A stretch of 64,000 nt of DNA from Flexilinea flocculi (GCF_001192795.1 NZ_DF968181.1:1788974-1852973); one strand, 5' to 3'; positions 26,498 to 35,869 are shown, counted from the stretch's first letter. Made by a program: numbers and translations. The notes: generated by a model not told the origin, from the letters alone.

Positions 26498-27658
26498 ATG
26501 AAGAAATTGTATTTTGTTATTCTATGTTTGCTGGCTTTCGGAATGATCTTCGGAAGCGCCATTGCAGCTGATGAAGACACTATCTACTTCGGAGTTAATT
26601 ATGAGCTCACAGGCGCCAATCCGATTATTGGCGAATCGGCCATTAAAGGCGTCGATATGGCTGTAAATGAGATTAATGAAGCTGGCGGACTTGTTGTCAA
26701 CGGGAAATCTTACAAATTTGCTTATAAAGCTTTGGATAACGGTTTCAACACCGATGAATCCGCTCTGAACGCTCAGGAGTTTGCAGATGATGAATCCATC
26801 GTTGCCAGCATCGGTCCGAATGACTCGGATATGTGTATGGCAACACAGGCCATCGCCTGCGGTGACGGTCTGCCGATGATTTCACCATGGTCCACATTGG
26901 TTGAACTGACAAGTTGTGAGTATTACTTCCGCGCATGCTTTACGGACACCTTCCAGGGAGCCATTCTTGCAAATTATGCATATAACTATGAAAATGCTCG
27001 CACTGCAGCGGTTCTGTATGACATGTCAAATCCATACAATGAAGGTGTTGCCACTCGTTTTTCTGAAGTCTTCAAAGAATTAGGCGGCGAAGTCGTTGAA
27101 AGCCAGACGTATAATGGCAAAACTGGGGAAGAAGATTTTACATCCCAACTCACAAAGATCACCGGAAAAAACCCTGATATTCTTCTCATGCCGAACTTCT
27201 ATGAAGAAATTGTCAGTCAGGCAACACAAGCGCGTGATATGGGTTACAAAGGAAAATTCCTTGGATCCGACACCTGGGTTGATACCTCACTGCTTGAATG
27301 GGATACGGAAGGCTTACTTGAAGGTTCAGCGGTTGTCGGCCATTACCATAAAGATATTGCATCCGATGTCGCTTTAAAATTTATTGATAATTATCATAAG
27401 ATTTATGGCGAAACCGGCGATCCGAATGATATCGTTGCGCTCAACTATGATGCTGTCTACCTTCTCAAGACTGCAATTGAAAATGGTCAGTCTTTCGAGC
27501 GGAAAGCAATTCGCGACTCACTGGCAAACATTGAGGTTTATGAAGGTGTTACCGGAACCATGACTTTCAATAATGGAAACGGAGATCCGACAAAATCAGC
27601 AGTGATCATGAAAATTGTTGATGGCAAGTTCCAATATGTTGATTCAGTGACTCCATAA
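26498..27658 (+). CDS. branched-chain amino acid-type ABC transporter, substrate-binding protein (LivK family)
   Basis: This 386-residue type 1 binding protein has a signal peptide at residues 1-23 (FGMIFGSAIAADED) and no lipobox. The mature domain begins IYFGVNYELTGANPIIGESA, the LivK/AmiC-like start, followed by GVDMAVNEINEAGGL. AAAGGAGAAAAAGGAT precedes the ATG. The family binds Leu/Ile/Val but also other amino acids, amides, urea or aromatic acids, so the ligand is open. It is followed by a hairpin and the two permeases and two ATPases in standard K-H-M-G-F order. Confidence 0.93.
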   Translation: MKKLYFVILCLLAFGMIFGSAIAADEDTIYFGVNYELTGANPIIGESAIKGVDMAVNEINEAGGLVVNGKSYKFAYKALDNGFNTDESALNAQEFADDESIVASIGPNDSDMCMATQAIACGDGLPMISPWSTLVELTSCEYYFRACFTDTFQGAILANYAYNYENARTAAVLYDMSNPYNEGVATRFSEVFKELGGEVVESQTYNGKTGEEDFTSQLTKITGKNPDILLMPNFYEEIVSQATQARDMGYKGKFLGSDTWVDTSLLEWDTEGLLEGSAVVGHYHKDIASDVALKFIDNYHKIYGETGDPNDIVALNYDAVYLLKTAIENGQSFERKAIRDSLANIEVYEGVTGTMTFNNGNGDPTKSAVIMKIVDGKFQYVDSVTP

Positions 27659-27690
27659 TTGATCACAATCATCTGAAATACCAGGATGAC

Positions 27691-27723
27691 AGGGTGTCGG
27701 CAATGTTACTTGCTAGACACCCT
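27691..27723 (+). other. hairpin after the LivK-like gene
   Basis: AGGGTGTC (27691-27698) pairs with GACACCCT (27716-27723) over a 17-nt loop, with no U run. It occupies the same position after a binding-protein gene as the stems at 12135, 18123 and 41451. The rest of 27659-27923 is AT-rich leader. Confidence 0.6.
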
Positions 27724-27923
27724 GAGTTGTATATCATTCCACTTTGAGCAATTCAAAATTTAGAGACTATCTTTGTAATTATAAAGAGAAAATTTGATGT
27801 TATGTGATCTTTTTCAATACATGCAAACATAACATAGCAAAAAATAATCTCATCATTTTTCATTTCACTGATAAGACTTATGGTTCATTTCTCATTATCA
27901 GAATGTAAATTAAGGAGACTGCT

Positions 27924-28820
27924 TTGCTACTACAACAATTTATTAATTTTTTACAGTTAGGCAGTATTTACGCATTAGCAGCAATTTCTTTTTCCATGGT
28001 TTACGGCATTGCAGGTCTGGTAAATTTCGCGCATGGCAGTGTTTTTACAATTGCGATGTATCTACTCTTCTATGCCAGTACGCTCTTATTCAAAATTACA
28101 AGCGCTACCTGGGGAGTATTCGTACTTTCTCTTATGATAGCAAGTCTGGGTACATCCATTGTTGCAATCTTGATGGAAAGAATTGCTTACAAACCCTTAC
28201 GAAATGCACCTCCGATTTCAGTCGTTGTCTCTTCAGTCGGTGTTGGGATGCTGCTGGAATATTTGGCGCTCAATTTAGCTGGATCGAAAGCAAAACGAAT
28301 GCCCAATCTGATTCCGGATATAACGATTGATATTGCCGGAACAACAATACCGCTTTTTAAAATCATGATTATTGTGATTGCTTTTATTGCAATGATTATT
28401 CTTAGTCTACTGGTTCGTAAAACACAGCTGGGTGTTGCCATGCGTGCAGTTTCTCAGGATAAAACTGCCGCTGCGTTTATGGGTATCGATAGTAACAGAG
28501 TAATTACCTATTCCTTTATTTTTGGAGCAGTTCTGGCAACAATTGCAGCAGGATTATACGGAAGTGCATACTCAATTTTTGCGTACAACGTAGGTGATAC
28601 CATCAACTGGTGGTCATTCATCGCAGCCGTTCTGGGTGGTATCGGCAGTATTGAAGGCGCCGTATTAGGCGGATTCATTCTTGGCGGGATCAACGTCATA
28701 GCTCCGATGGTGCTGCCAGTTTCCAGTTACAAAGATATCGTGGCATTCGGAGTATTAATATTTGTTCTTTTAATCAAACCTACCGGTCTGCTTGGAAAAA
28801 ATGCAGCCGAAAAAGTATAG
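27924..28820 (+). CDS. livH: branched-chain amino acid-type ABC permease (LivH)
   Basis: This 298-residue permease has about eight membrane segments. Hallmarks are GLVNFAHGSVFTIAMY near residue 31 and the loop GVAMRAVSQDKTAAAFMGID, followed by GGIGSIEGAVLGGFILG. The start codon is TTG; TAAGGAG 6 bp upstream supports it. Together with LivM it forms the translocation pore of the importer. The gene lies 11 bp before LivM. Confidence 0.93.
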   Translation: MLLQQFINFLQLGSIYALAAISFSMVYGIAGLVNFAHGSVFTIAMYLLFYASTLLFKITSATWGVFVLSLMIASLGTSIVAILMERIAYKPLRNAPPISVVVSSVGVGMLLEYLALNLAGSKAKRMPNLIPDITIDIAGTTIPLFKIMIIVIAFIAMIILSLLVRKTQLGVAMRAVSQDKTAAAFMGIDSNRVITYSFIFGAVLATIAAGLYGSAYSIFAYNVGDTINWWSFIAAVLGGIGSIEGAVLGGFILGGINVIAPMVLPVSSYKDIVAFGVLIFVLLIKPTGLLGKNAAEKV

Positions 28821-28831
28821 GAAACGTTCAT

Positions 28832-29824
28832 ATGATAACCAAAAGAAAGAATCATTTGTTGGGCGACGTTATTCCTGTCATCATCATTGCTGCAATTTTA
28901 ATCGTCCTCAAAGAATTTAAACTAATTTCAACCTCAAGATTACTAATTCTTCAATACATCGGATTGTATTCGATTTTTGTGCTGGGAATCAACATGGTTA
29001 ATGGCTATCTGGGAATTTTTTCGCTAGCGCATGCCGGATTTATGGCATCCGGCGCTTATGCGGCAGCGATCAGCAGTAAATACTTCTTCAAAGAATCTTG
29101 GATGTTTCCTCTGATACTGTTATTTGGTGGCTTAATCGCCATGTTGATTGGACTTATTATGTCAATCCCATCCTTTAAGGCTAAAGGTGACTATCTGGCG
29201 ATCATTACATTAGGTTTTTCATTAATAGTACAAAGTTTTCTGCAAAACTGGCGATTTGTCGGTGCATCCAAAGGCATCAATAACGTGGCAAAGTTCACAA
29301 ATATCTATTGGGTGTATGGCTGCCTTTTATTTGCTATCATCATTGTCCGGAAATTCATCAATTCCAAATATGGCAGAAGCTTGAAAGCGATCCGCGAGGA
29401 TCAGGTAGCTTCTGAATTAGTCTCAGTCGATGTGAAACGTGCGAAAACGATAGCATTCGCTGTTTCAGCATTTCTGATCGGAATCTCAGGCGCTTTGCTG
29501 GTGCATTTGCTGGGTTATACAAGTCCGTCGGCATATGGATACACCAATATTGTGGACGGATTGGTAATGGTCTATCTGGGCGGGATGGGTTCGATTACCG
29601 GTTCCATCGTAGGTGCAACGTTATGGCAAATTCTCATTCAAACGCTGAAAAATCTGGGTACCTGGCGCTGGGTTGTTGGCGGCGGGCTGCTCTGTGTGAT
29701 CATGATTTTCCTGACCAACGGAATTTTTGGAAACAAAGAATTATCCGATGCAATCCATGCAATTCGGAAATATTTCAGTCGTTCAAAAACAAATAAGACT
29801 ATTTCGGAGGAAACAACAAAATGA
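28832..29824 (+). CDS. livM: branched-chain amino acid-type ABC permease (LivM)
   Basis: This 330-residue permease has the family blocks GYLGIFSLAHAGFMASGAYAA, KAKGDYLAIITLGF and YGRSLKAIREDQVASELVSVD, then GGMGSITGSIVGA. It has about nine membrane helices and a short basic C-terminal tail. Its TGA overlaps the ATG of LivG. Confidence 0.93.
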   Translation: MITKRKNHLLGDVIPVIIIAAILIVLKEFKLISTSRLLILQYIGLYSIFVLGINMVNGYLGIFSLAHAGFMASGAYAAAISSKYFFKESWMFPLILLFGGLIAMLIGLIMSIPSFKAKGDYLAIITLGFSLIVQSFLQNWRFVGASKGINNVAKFTNIYWVYGCLLFAIIIVRKFINSKYGRSLKAIREDQVASELVSVDVKRAKTIAFAVSAFLIGISGALLVHLLGYTSPSAYGYTNIVDGLVMVYLGGMGSITGSIVGATLWQILIQTLKNLGTWRWVVGGGLLCVIMIFLTNGIFGNKELSDAIHAIRKYFSRSKTNKTISEETTK

Positions 29825-30603
29825 ATAACGAAGCAATCGTTTCCTTTAAAAATGTCTGTATGTATTTTGGCGGAGTGAAAGCGATCGATGATATCAGTTT
29901 TGATGTGGATGAAGGTCAGGTTTTTGGAATTATCGGGCCTAACGGCGCCGGAAAAACGACAATTTTCAATGTTTTATCCGGTATCTATAAACCGACTTCT
30001 GGAGATATCTATTTTCACAATCGCCGCATTAATAATCTGCCGCCAAATTATATTACCGGTAACGGCATCACCAGAACCTTTCAGAATATTCGATTATTTG
30101 AGAATCAGACCGTATTGGATAACCTGAAAATCGCTCACTATAGTCATATTCATTATGGCATTATGGATGTTATTTTTACTTCTAATCGTTTCAAAAAAGA
30201 AGAAGAACGGATTGAAGAAGAAAGTTTAGCAATTTTGGATTTTATGAACCTCACCGCCTATGCGGAACAGAAAGCAGGGGCTTTGCCCTATGGTGCGCAA
30301 CGACGAATTGAGATCGCACGTGCACTGAGCTGCAAACCGGAAGTTCTTCTTTTGGATGAACCGGCAGCCGGAATGAATCCCGTTGAAATCGACGAATTAA
30401 ATCAATTAATCCTCAAAATCCGTAATCAATTCAATTTGACGGTTCTGGTTGTAGAACATCAGATGCGTTTGGTGATGGAAATATGCAATGAAATATTGGT
30501 GACAAATTTCGGACGAAAATTAGCGATTGGCAAACCGAATGATATAAAAAATAATCCTGAGGTACTGGAAGCATATTTAGGAAAGGTTAAATCAAATGAG
30601 TGA
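29821..30603 (+). CDS. livG: branched-chain amino acid-type ABC ATPase (LivG)
   Basis: This 260-residue ATPase has Walker A GPNGAGKTT, a Q-loop in TRTFQNIRLF, the signature region ALPYGAQRRIEIARAL (LivG proteins have YGxQRR where most ABC ATPases have SGGQ), Walker B VLLLDEPAAGM and switch His in VVEHQM. It overlaps both neighbours by a few bases and pairs with LivF on the cytoplasmic face. Confidence 0.95.
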   Translation: MNNEAIVSFKNVCMYFGGVKAIDDISFDVDEGQVFGIIGPNGAGKTTIFNVLSGIYKPTSGDIYFHNRRINNLPPNYITGNGITRTFQNIRLFENQTVLDNLKIAHYSHIHYGIMDVIFTSNRFKKEEERIEEESLAILDFMNLTAYAEQKAGALPYGAQRRIEIARALSCKPEVLLLDEPAAGMNPVEIDELNQLILKIRNQFNLTVLVVEHQMRLVMEICNEILVTNFGRKLAIGKPNDIKNNPEVLEAYLGKVKSNE

Positions 30604-31336
30604 TCGAGAAAACCGTCAAAATCCTCTGCTGCATGTATCGGATTTAGTTGTCTCATACGGAAAAATCGCTGCGATTAAAGGTATTTCTTTTGATGTCTAC
30701 AAGGGAGAAATTGTTGCGATGCTGGGAGCAAACGGCGCTGGCAAGACAACAACCTTGAATGCCTTGACCAGCGTAATTTCTGTAAAAAATGGTGAAATAG
30801 TATTTAAAGGAAAAAACATCAAAGGAATGCCGACACATAAAATCACAATAATGGGCATGATTCACGTTCCGGAAGGACGGCGAATTTTCCCTTCTTTGAC
30901 AGTCGGGGAGAATCTGCGAGCAGCAGCATATCTCTATGAGAAAAAAGATAAAGCCCTGTTTGAAAATCGTCGCGACTATGTAATGAATTTATTCCCTCGC
31001 CTTCGTGAACGTGTTACACAGCTGGGAGGAACGCTTTCCGGCGGAGAACAACAGATGCTGGCAATTGGACGTGCTTTGATCACCGGTGGAGATATTGTTT
31101 TAATGGATGAACCATCGATGGGAATGGCTCCAAATCTGGTTATGGAGATATTCGAAACCATCAAGAAGATTGCTGAAAATGGACAAACGATCATGTTGGT
31201 CGAACAAAATGCCATGATGGCGATGGAAATCGCTCATTATTGTTACGTCCTCGAAACCGGTAACGTTACCTATGATGGAACGCCGCAAATGATGAAAGCC
31301 AATAAGAACATCGTAGAAGCATATTTGGGATCATAA
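30596..31336 (+). CDS. livF: branched-chain amino acid-type ABC ATPase (LivF)
   Basis: This 246-residue ATPase has Walker A GANGAGKTT, signature LSGGEQQMLAIGRAL, Walker B IVLMDEPSMGM and the LivF-typical MLVEQNAMMAMEIAHYCYVLETG. The N-terminal ten residues are extra. Last gene of the importer operon; no clear terminator follows before the cupin gene. Confidence 0.95.
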   Translation: MSDRENRQNPLLHVSDLVVSYGKIAAIKGISFDVYKGEIVAMLGANGAGKTTTLNALTSVISVKNGEIVFKGKNIKGMPTHKITIMGMIHVPEGRRIFPSLTVGENLRAAAYLYEKKDKALFENRRDYVMNLFPRLRERVTQLGGTLSGGEQQMLAIGRALITGGDIVLMDEPSMGMAPNLVMEIFETIKKIAENGQTIMLVEQNAMMAMEIAHYCYVLETGNVTYDGTPQMMKANKNIVEAYLGS

Positions 31337-31490
31337 TCAAAGCTGGTTCAATGAAAACGAATTTTGATCGCTGGGATTGATTTGAATCGACCAATTGTCT
31401 GTCATTTTTCTGATTTTTTTTCATATTCAGCGAGACTCAATACATTGCAATGTGAAATAAGTATTCAGCAAAATTTTAAAAGGAGCTTTT

Positions 31491-31826
31491 ATGACTGATG
31501 TAATTGTAACTTCAAAGGACGATGCAAGAATTTGGATGGAAGACCAGGAGGTCTGCCGCGAATATTACAAAACAGACAAAATCACTTTTGGCATGTCTGA
31601 ATTGCAACCTGGAGCCGTTGGTGCCATCGATCCGGGACATGCTGAAGCACATGAGGTATTCTTCTGCGTTCAGGGGGAGGTCCTATGTTATGTCTCCCAG
31701 GATAACAAATACTACCATCTGAAAGAGGGAGATGCCATGCTCGTCCCACAGGGAAAAGATCATAAGCTATTCAATATCGGTGATGTCAAAGCCATCTTGA
31801 CCTGGTCATGTGCCCCGCACCAATAG
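31491..31826 (+). CDS. small single-domain cupin protein
   Basis: This 111-residue cupin has conserved boxes GAIDPGHAEAHEVFFCVQGEV (cut here to motif 1 with two His and a Glu) and GDAMLVPQGKDHKLFN (motif 2 with the last His). H, H, E and H form a likely metal site. AAAAGGAGC precedes the ATG. It lies 154 bp after LivF and may be in the same transcript. Small cupins bind sugars, amino acids or oxidised compounds, or act as isomerases; no function can be assigned. Confidence 0.75.
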   Translation: MTDVIVTSKDDARIWMEDQEVCREYYKTDKITFGMSELQPGAVGAIDPGHAEAHEVFFCVQGEVLCYVSQDNKYYHLKEGDAMLVPQGKDHKLFNIGDVKAILTWSCAPHQ

Positions 31827-31926
31827 TTCAAAATCTCAATAGCGCGTTGTTCATCTGATTTATTGAACATTCATAACTCTCAGTGGGCAAAACCGCAGAC
31901 ATAATCATAATGATCTTTTTTCTATT

Positions 31927-31963
31927 TTGTGTTGTTTTTTCGCTGAGCGAAAAAACAACACAA
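31927..31963. repeat. 17-bp perfect hairpin in the 31.8-32.5 kb gap
   Basis: TTGTGTTGTTTTTTCGC (31927-31943), loop TGA, then GCGAAAAAACAACACAA (31947-31963). It resembles the interior hairpins of other repeat copies, and CCTTTCGAATTTATGG (about 31999) follows as a possible right end. It may also end transcription after the cupin gene. Confidence 0.6.
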
Positions 31964-32060
31964 CCATAAATCTTCTCTCTTTATTGAAGACGTATTTCCT
32001 TTCGAATTTATGGCATTTTCCCAAAACATTCATCCGGTTTTATTTCATCATGATGCTTCC

Positions 32061-32120
32061 AGCGATTCGAAATTATATTTTTCCTCTCTTCCATTTCAAA
32101 GAACATCCATTTCGAATAGC
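32061..32120. repeat. short copy of the dispersed repeat
   Basis: AGCGATTCGAAATTATATTT at the left and CCATTTCGAATAGCTG at the right are inverted complements of the family type, about 60 bp apart. Confidence 0.45.
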
Positions 32121-32190
32121 TGTAACGCTTCAAAAAATCAAAAGTTATGAGTACCTATGTGTCATTTTGAAAAAAAATCGCACGAAAAAC

Positions 32191-32264
32191 CATTAATTTG
32201 AAATATGAGAAGAACAACAAATTTCCTTTCGTGATTCGAAAAGTCAATCCAGATTTTGAATTGT
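32191..32264. repeat. short copy of the dispersed repeat, 74 bp
   Basis: CATTAATTTGAAATATGAG (32191-32209) pairs with the right end GATTCGAAAAGTCAATCC followed by AGATTTTGAATTGTT (32232-32264). No hairpin interior. Confidence 0.55.
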
Positions 32265-32276
32265 TGACGAATAACC

Positions 32277-32306
32277 TTGACAAAAATGCGTTAAAAAAGA
32301 TAATAT
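32277..32306 (+). promoter_or_regulatory. promoter of the TIM-barrel gene
   Basis: TTGACA (32277-32282), 18 bp and TAATAT (32301-32306) lie 179 bp upstream of the start codon, leaving a long untranslated leader in which I see no known riboswitch. Confidence 0.55.
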
Positions 32307-32484
32307 TTGATAATAAATGAAAATTTATCAGATCATTTCTTTTCAAATTTGATCATTATCGAACGGGTCGTTTTTTTATTTTTTGTAGAAAGTAAATCGT
32401 AACCAGGTCTCATCATTCGGTTTTCATATACGAATATATATATGGAAATAATCTTCCAAAATAAAAAATATTAAGGAGAATGTC

Positions 32485-33162
32485 ATGCAATCCAAAATCA
32501 TTATTATGCTTACACATAATGATCAAACAGTGAAAGATGCGCTGCAAGTTTTTGAACAATGCAAAGATTTACCAATCGATTTTTGGGGATTCAAAGATGT
32601 GGGTCTTCCAAGAGAGGAAATGAAAACATTAATCGATGCCATGAAAGCGGCTGGAAAGACTACATTTCTTGAAATCGTTACGTATTCAGAACAAGAATGC
32701 ATGAATGGAGCTAAGCTTGCTGTCGAATTAGGTTTTGATTATCTGATGGGAACACTATTCTTTGACAATGTTTATAATTATCTCAAGACACAAAAAATCA
32801 AATACTTACCGTTCTGCGGTACTGTTTCAGGTAGTCCCAGTATTCTGGAAGGAAGCTTTGATGATATCATCGCCGACGCTCAGCAGATGATTGATAAAGG
32901 GGTTGACGGTATCGATCTGCTGGCTTTCCGCCACAAACATGGCGCTGAACTTGCCCGCGAATATTGTTCCCGTGTAAAAGCGCCTGTTGTAATTGCAGGC
33001 AGTATTAATAATTATGAACGCATTGAATTTATAAATGAAATTAATCCATGGGCGTTTACAATGGGTTCAGCACTCTTTACGGCGAATTTTGTTCCCCATG
33101 CCGATTTTCGGACTAATTTGATCGCTGTAATCGAGTATATGAATCAAATTGATAAATCCTGA
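32485..33162 (+). CDS. TIM-barrel protein of unknown substrate
   Basis: This 225-residue protein has a compact (beta/alpha)8 pattern. The two C-terminal phosphate-gripping loops of the HisA/tryptophan-synthase/triose-type barrels are visible: VVIAGSINNYERI (residues 168-180) and AFTMGSALF (190-198). Residues 82-150 (LGFDYLMGT, then GVDGIDLLAFRHKHG) supply probable active-site strands. I cannot name the enzyme; the phosphate loops suggest a sugar-phosphate or similar ligand. It is followed by a terminator and then an FGGY kinase, which could supply the phosphorylated substrate. AAGGAGAATGTC precedes the ATG. Confidence 0.6.
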   Translation: MQSKIIIMLTHNDQTVKDALQVFEQCKDLPIDFWGFKDVGLPREEMKTLIDAMKAAGKTTFLEIVTYSEQECMNGAKLAVELGFDYLMGTLFFDNVYNYLKTQKIKYLPFCGTVSGSPSILEGSFDDIIADAQQMIDKGVDGIDLLAFRHKHGAELAREYCSRVKAPVVIAGSINNYERIEFINEINPWAFTMGSALFTANFVPHADFRTNLIAVIEYMNQIDKS

Positions 33163-33179
33163 ACGTAATCAACAAAAAT

Positions 33180-33247
33180 GGGCGATGTCCTTTTCAAAAA
33201 GCAATTTTATATTCCTCCAAATGCTTTTTCCAACGTCGCCCTTTTTT
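33180..33247 (+). terminator. rho-independent terminator after the TIM-barrel gene
   Basis: GGGCGA (33180-33185) pairs with TCGCCC (33236-33241), followed by six T. An inner stem AAAAAGCA/TGCTTTTT extends the structure. Confidence 0.7.
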
Positions 33248-33490
33248 ATACATCAACAACACAAATATCCATCCAACTGCAGAGAATGACAAATATTTCT
33301 CTTAATAAGGATTTTTTTATACACGATTGAATGACTCTGTTTCGAAATGCAGGAAGGTATCTTCTTTATATGAAGTAATTGTTTTCTTCACATAAAGTCA
33401 CCGCATAACAAAACTCTCATGATTGACGTAAAAGACCAGTCTATATTTTGAATCAGGATAAGTCAACGCAATGAAAACAGGAGAAACCAT
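33248..33490. other. AT-rich leader before the FGGY kinase with a partial repeat end
   Basis: TATATTTTGAATCAGG preceded by AAAAGACCAGTC (about 33429-33456) resembles the right end of the dispersed repeat. An imperfect hairpin around ATGAAG/CTTCAC lies at 33370-33392. No gene is seen. Confidence 0.35.
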
Positions 33491-35032
33491 ATGGCAAATT
33501 TAATTCTGGGAATTGACATCGGTACAACTTCAGTGAAAGCAGCAGTTTTTGATCATGCAGGTACACAGAAAGCATCTGCAGTAGTTGAGTATTCCTTGCT
33601 GACTCCAGGTGCAAATTTTGTTGAAGCCCCGTGTAATATTTATCTTGATTCCATCATTGAATGTATGAAAAACATTGCAGCAAAAAATGTCATCGACACA
33701 AGAGACATCACTGTGATGAGTTTTTCGGTCCAGGGAGAAACGCTTTGTTTTCTCGGAGAAGACTGCAAGCCGCTGAGAAATGCGATTGTATGGATGGATA
33801 ATCGAGCTGGGAATGAAGCCGGGAAATTAAGGGAAGCGTTCGGTGACGAATTATGCTACCAAATTACTGGCCAAGTCAGTTTTGAAGCCTGCTGGCCTGC
33901 TTCCAAAATTCTTTGGGTAAAAGAAAATGAACCGGAAATTTTTAACAAGACACGCCATTTCCTGTTGCTCGAGGATTACATCATTTATCTGTTAACAGGT
34001 AAGTTTGTCGCGGAAGGATCTCTGCTGACTTCAACAGAATATTGGAATATTCAGACGAAACGATATTGGAAAGAGATGCTTGATTTTATCGGAATCAAAG
34101 AAGAATATCTTCCGGAAATCAGAGAATCAGGGGAAGCTGTTGGAAAAATTTTGCCGGAAATGGCTGATTTACTGACAGTGTCACCAGAAGCCACGGTATG
34201 TACCGGTTGTCTGGATCAGGTTGCAGGTGCAATCGGATGCGGAAATATCAAACCGGGGATTTTCTCTGAGAATATCGGAGCGGCATTGGCCATCTGTGTT
34301 CCAACAAAAAAATTAACCTATGACAAAAACCGATTAATGCCGGTACATTATTTTGCAGTTCCGGATACGTACATGATGCATACGTTTACTACCGGCGGTA
34401 TGTGTCTGCGATGGTTTCGTGATGAATTCTGCCAGCAGGAAATTGATATTCAGAATGTTACCGGAATTGATGCGTATGATTTACTTGGTAAAGAAGCCGA
34501 ATTGGTTCCTGCCGGTTCTGATGGACTTATCACACTGCCCCATCTGCAGGGATCGATGGCGCCGGATGTCAATTTGAATGCAAAAGCAGTATTCTATGGA
34601 GCGACCTTGCAGCACAAGAAAGCACACTTCATCAGAAGCATCATGGAAAGTCTGGGCTACATTATTTCCCGCAATATTGAAGCAATTGATGCAATGGGTT
34701 TGGAGATTTCTCAGATCAGAACAATCGGTGGAGGTTCAAAATCAGATATCTGGAATCAGATCAAAGCGGATATCACCGGGAAAAAGTTATATACAACCTA
34801 TTCTTCCCAAGATACAGCCTGTCTTGGCGCTGCAATTCTTGCCGGAGTTGCTGCCGGGATCTTTGAAAGTATAGAATCTGCATGCAATTCCATGATTCGC
34901 ATCAAAAAAGAATATATCCCGAATGAAGAAAACCATGCATTATATCGAAAACAATATGAAAAATATAAAATACTATTTTCTTCATTGGAGAATTTGTTCA
35001 AGAAGGATGCAGAATCATCAATTACCAAATGA
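33491..35032 (+). CDS. FGGY family carbohydrate kinase (xylulokinase-like)
   Basis: This 513-residue kinase has the N-terminal phosphate-binding block GIDIGTTSVKAAVFD (residues 7-21), AIVWMDNRA (98-106), the catalytic Asp in CTGCLDQVAGAIGCG (D242) and the C-terminal adenosine block IGGGSKSDIWNQIKADITG. Overall order and the CLDQVAGAIG motif resemble xylulokinase and its relatives more than glycerol kinase. It phosphorylates a sugar or polyol in the cytoplasm. The neighbours (TIM barrel, flavin reductase) do not settle which one. GAGAAACCAT precedes the ATG. Confidence 0.88.
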   Translation: MANLILGIDIGTTSVKAAVFDHAGTQKASAVVEYSLLTPGANFVEAPCNIYLDSIIECMKNIAAKNVIDTRDITVMSFSVQGETLCFLGEDCKPLRNAIVWMDNRAGNEAGKLREAFGDELCYQITGQVSFEACWPASKILWVKENEPEIFNKTRHFLLLEDYIIYLLTGKFVAEGSLLTSTEYWNIQTKRYWKEMLDFIGIKEEYLPEIRESGEAVGKILPEMADLLTVSPEATVCTGCLDQVAGAIGCGNIKPGIFSENIGAALAICVPTKKLTYDKNRLMPVHYFAVPDTYMMHTFTTGGMCLRWFRDEFCQQEIDIQNVTGIDAYDLLGKEAELVPAGSDGLITLPHLQGSMAPDVNLNAKAVFYGATLQHKKAHFIRSIMESLGYIISRNIEAIDAMGLEISQIRTIGGGSKSDIWNQIKADITGKKLYTTYSSQDTACLGAAILAGVAAGIFESIESACNSMIRIKKEYIPNEENHALYRKQYEKYKILFSSLENLFKKDAESSITK

Positions 35033-35094
35033 GAATTGATGATCAACGGAATATCGACAGGATTCAAGAAAACTACGATTTGTTTACGTGGAAA

Positions 35095-35222
35095 CCAGCG
35101 ATTCGAAATATGAAGATCATTATTTATTATTGTGTTATTTTTCCCTCCTCGCAAAAATAACACAATAATAAGTTTTTCCAATTGAATTAAAAGGGTTGTT
35201 CATATTTCAAATTACTGCTTGG
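35095..35222. repeat. dispersed palindromic repeat copy with 19-bp perfect hairpin, 128 bp (reference copy)
   Basis: The left end is CCAGCGATTCGAAATATGAA (35095-35114). The right end is TTCATATTTCAAATTACTGC (35199-35218), its inverted complement with small differences. The interior stem is perfect over 19 bp (35124-35142 with 35153-35171, TTATTATTGTGTTATTTTT). It is the best-bounded copy in the window. Confidence 0.8.
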
Positions 35223-35249
35223 AAACAGACTGATAAAACGGAGGAAAAC

Positions 35250-35747
35250 ATGGAAGAGATTTCAATCGGAACTGCACAAAAGCTGTCATCCCCGAATCCA
35301 TTTGGATTAGTCAGTTCGACAAAACCGGATGGTTCTACAAATTTAATGGCAATCTCCTGGTGGACGTACGCTTCGAATCATCCTGCCACCATACTGATTT
35401 GTCTCAGCAATAAAGGATTTTCAACCGAATGTATTAAAAACAGGAAAGAATTTGGACTATCCATTGTGAGCGAGTCTCTGGAAACCGCAGCGTTTCAATG
35501 CGGGACATGTTCCGGCCGAGACAGAGATAAAGCGACCGAATTCGGCATTGAATTAATTCCAGGAAAAACCATCTCCGCCAAACTCGTGGCAGACAGCCGT
35601 ATTGTTTTTGAATGCCAGGTGGAAACCTTTTATCAAGTCGGTGACCATACTGTTTTTGTTGGTATTGTGCAGCATATTTTTTCCGATCAAAATAAGAAAG
35701 CCTTATATGCTGTAAATGGTTACGGAGCGTTGAAAACAGTTGGATAG
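35250..35747 (+). CDS. flavin reductase-like FMN-binding protein
   Basis: This 165-residue split-barrel flavoprotein is of the flavin reductase/DIM6-NTAB group. PNPFGLVSSTKPDGSTNLMA, the conserved start of the FMN site, is followed by SWWTYASNHPATILICLS and AFQCGTCSGRDRDKATEFG. It would reduce or carry FMN for a partner enzyme that is not identified. A longer frame exists from 35196, but its first codons lie in the repeat end, and GGAGGAAAAC sits directly before the ATG at 35250, which I choose. Confidence 0.85.
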   Translation: MEEISIGTAQKLSSPNPFGLVSSTKPDGSTNLMAISWWTYASNHPATILICLSNKGFSTECIKNRKEFGLSIVSESLETAAFQCGTCSGRDRDKATEFGIELIPGKTISAKLVADSRIVFECQVETFYQVGDHTVFVGIVQHIFSDQNKKALYAVNGYGALKTVG

Positions 35748-35752
35748 CAATT

Positions 35753-35825
35753 AGCGATTCGAAATATACATGAACCATTGAAAAAAGAGAGAGGTACGAT
35801 TGTTGTGCTTCTCTCTTTTTTCAAT
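35753..35825 (+). terminator. terminator hairpin within a repeat-type end
   Basis: ATTGAAAAAAGAGAG (35777-35791) and CTCTCTTTTTTCAAT (35811-35825) form a 15-bp stem. The stretch AGCGATTCGAAATATACATG (35753-35772) in front is a typical left end of the dispersed repeat, so a repeat seems to double as terminator of the flavin reductase gene. Confidence 0.6.
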
Positions 35826-35869
35826 TCATTTTCCTTGGTTAGAAATACTGGAAATTTTTGATTAGAGAT

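Noticed and set aside
31927-32346. Two short open frames on opposite strands in the gap after the cupin gene
   Set aside because: Both are made of repeat ends and hairpins and have low-complexity translations.
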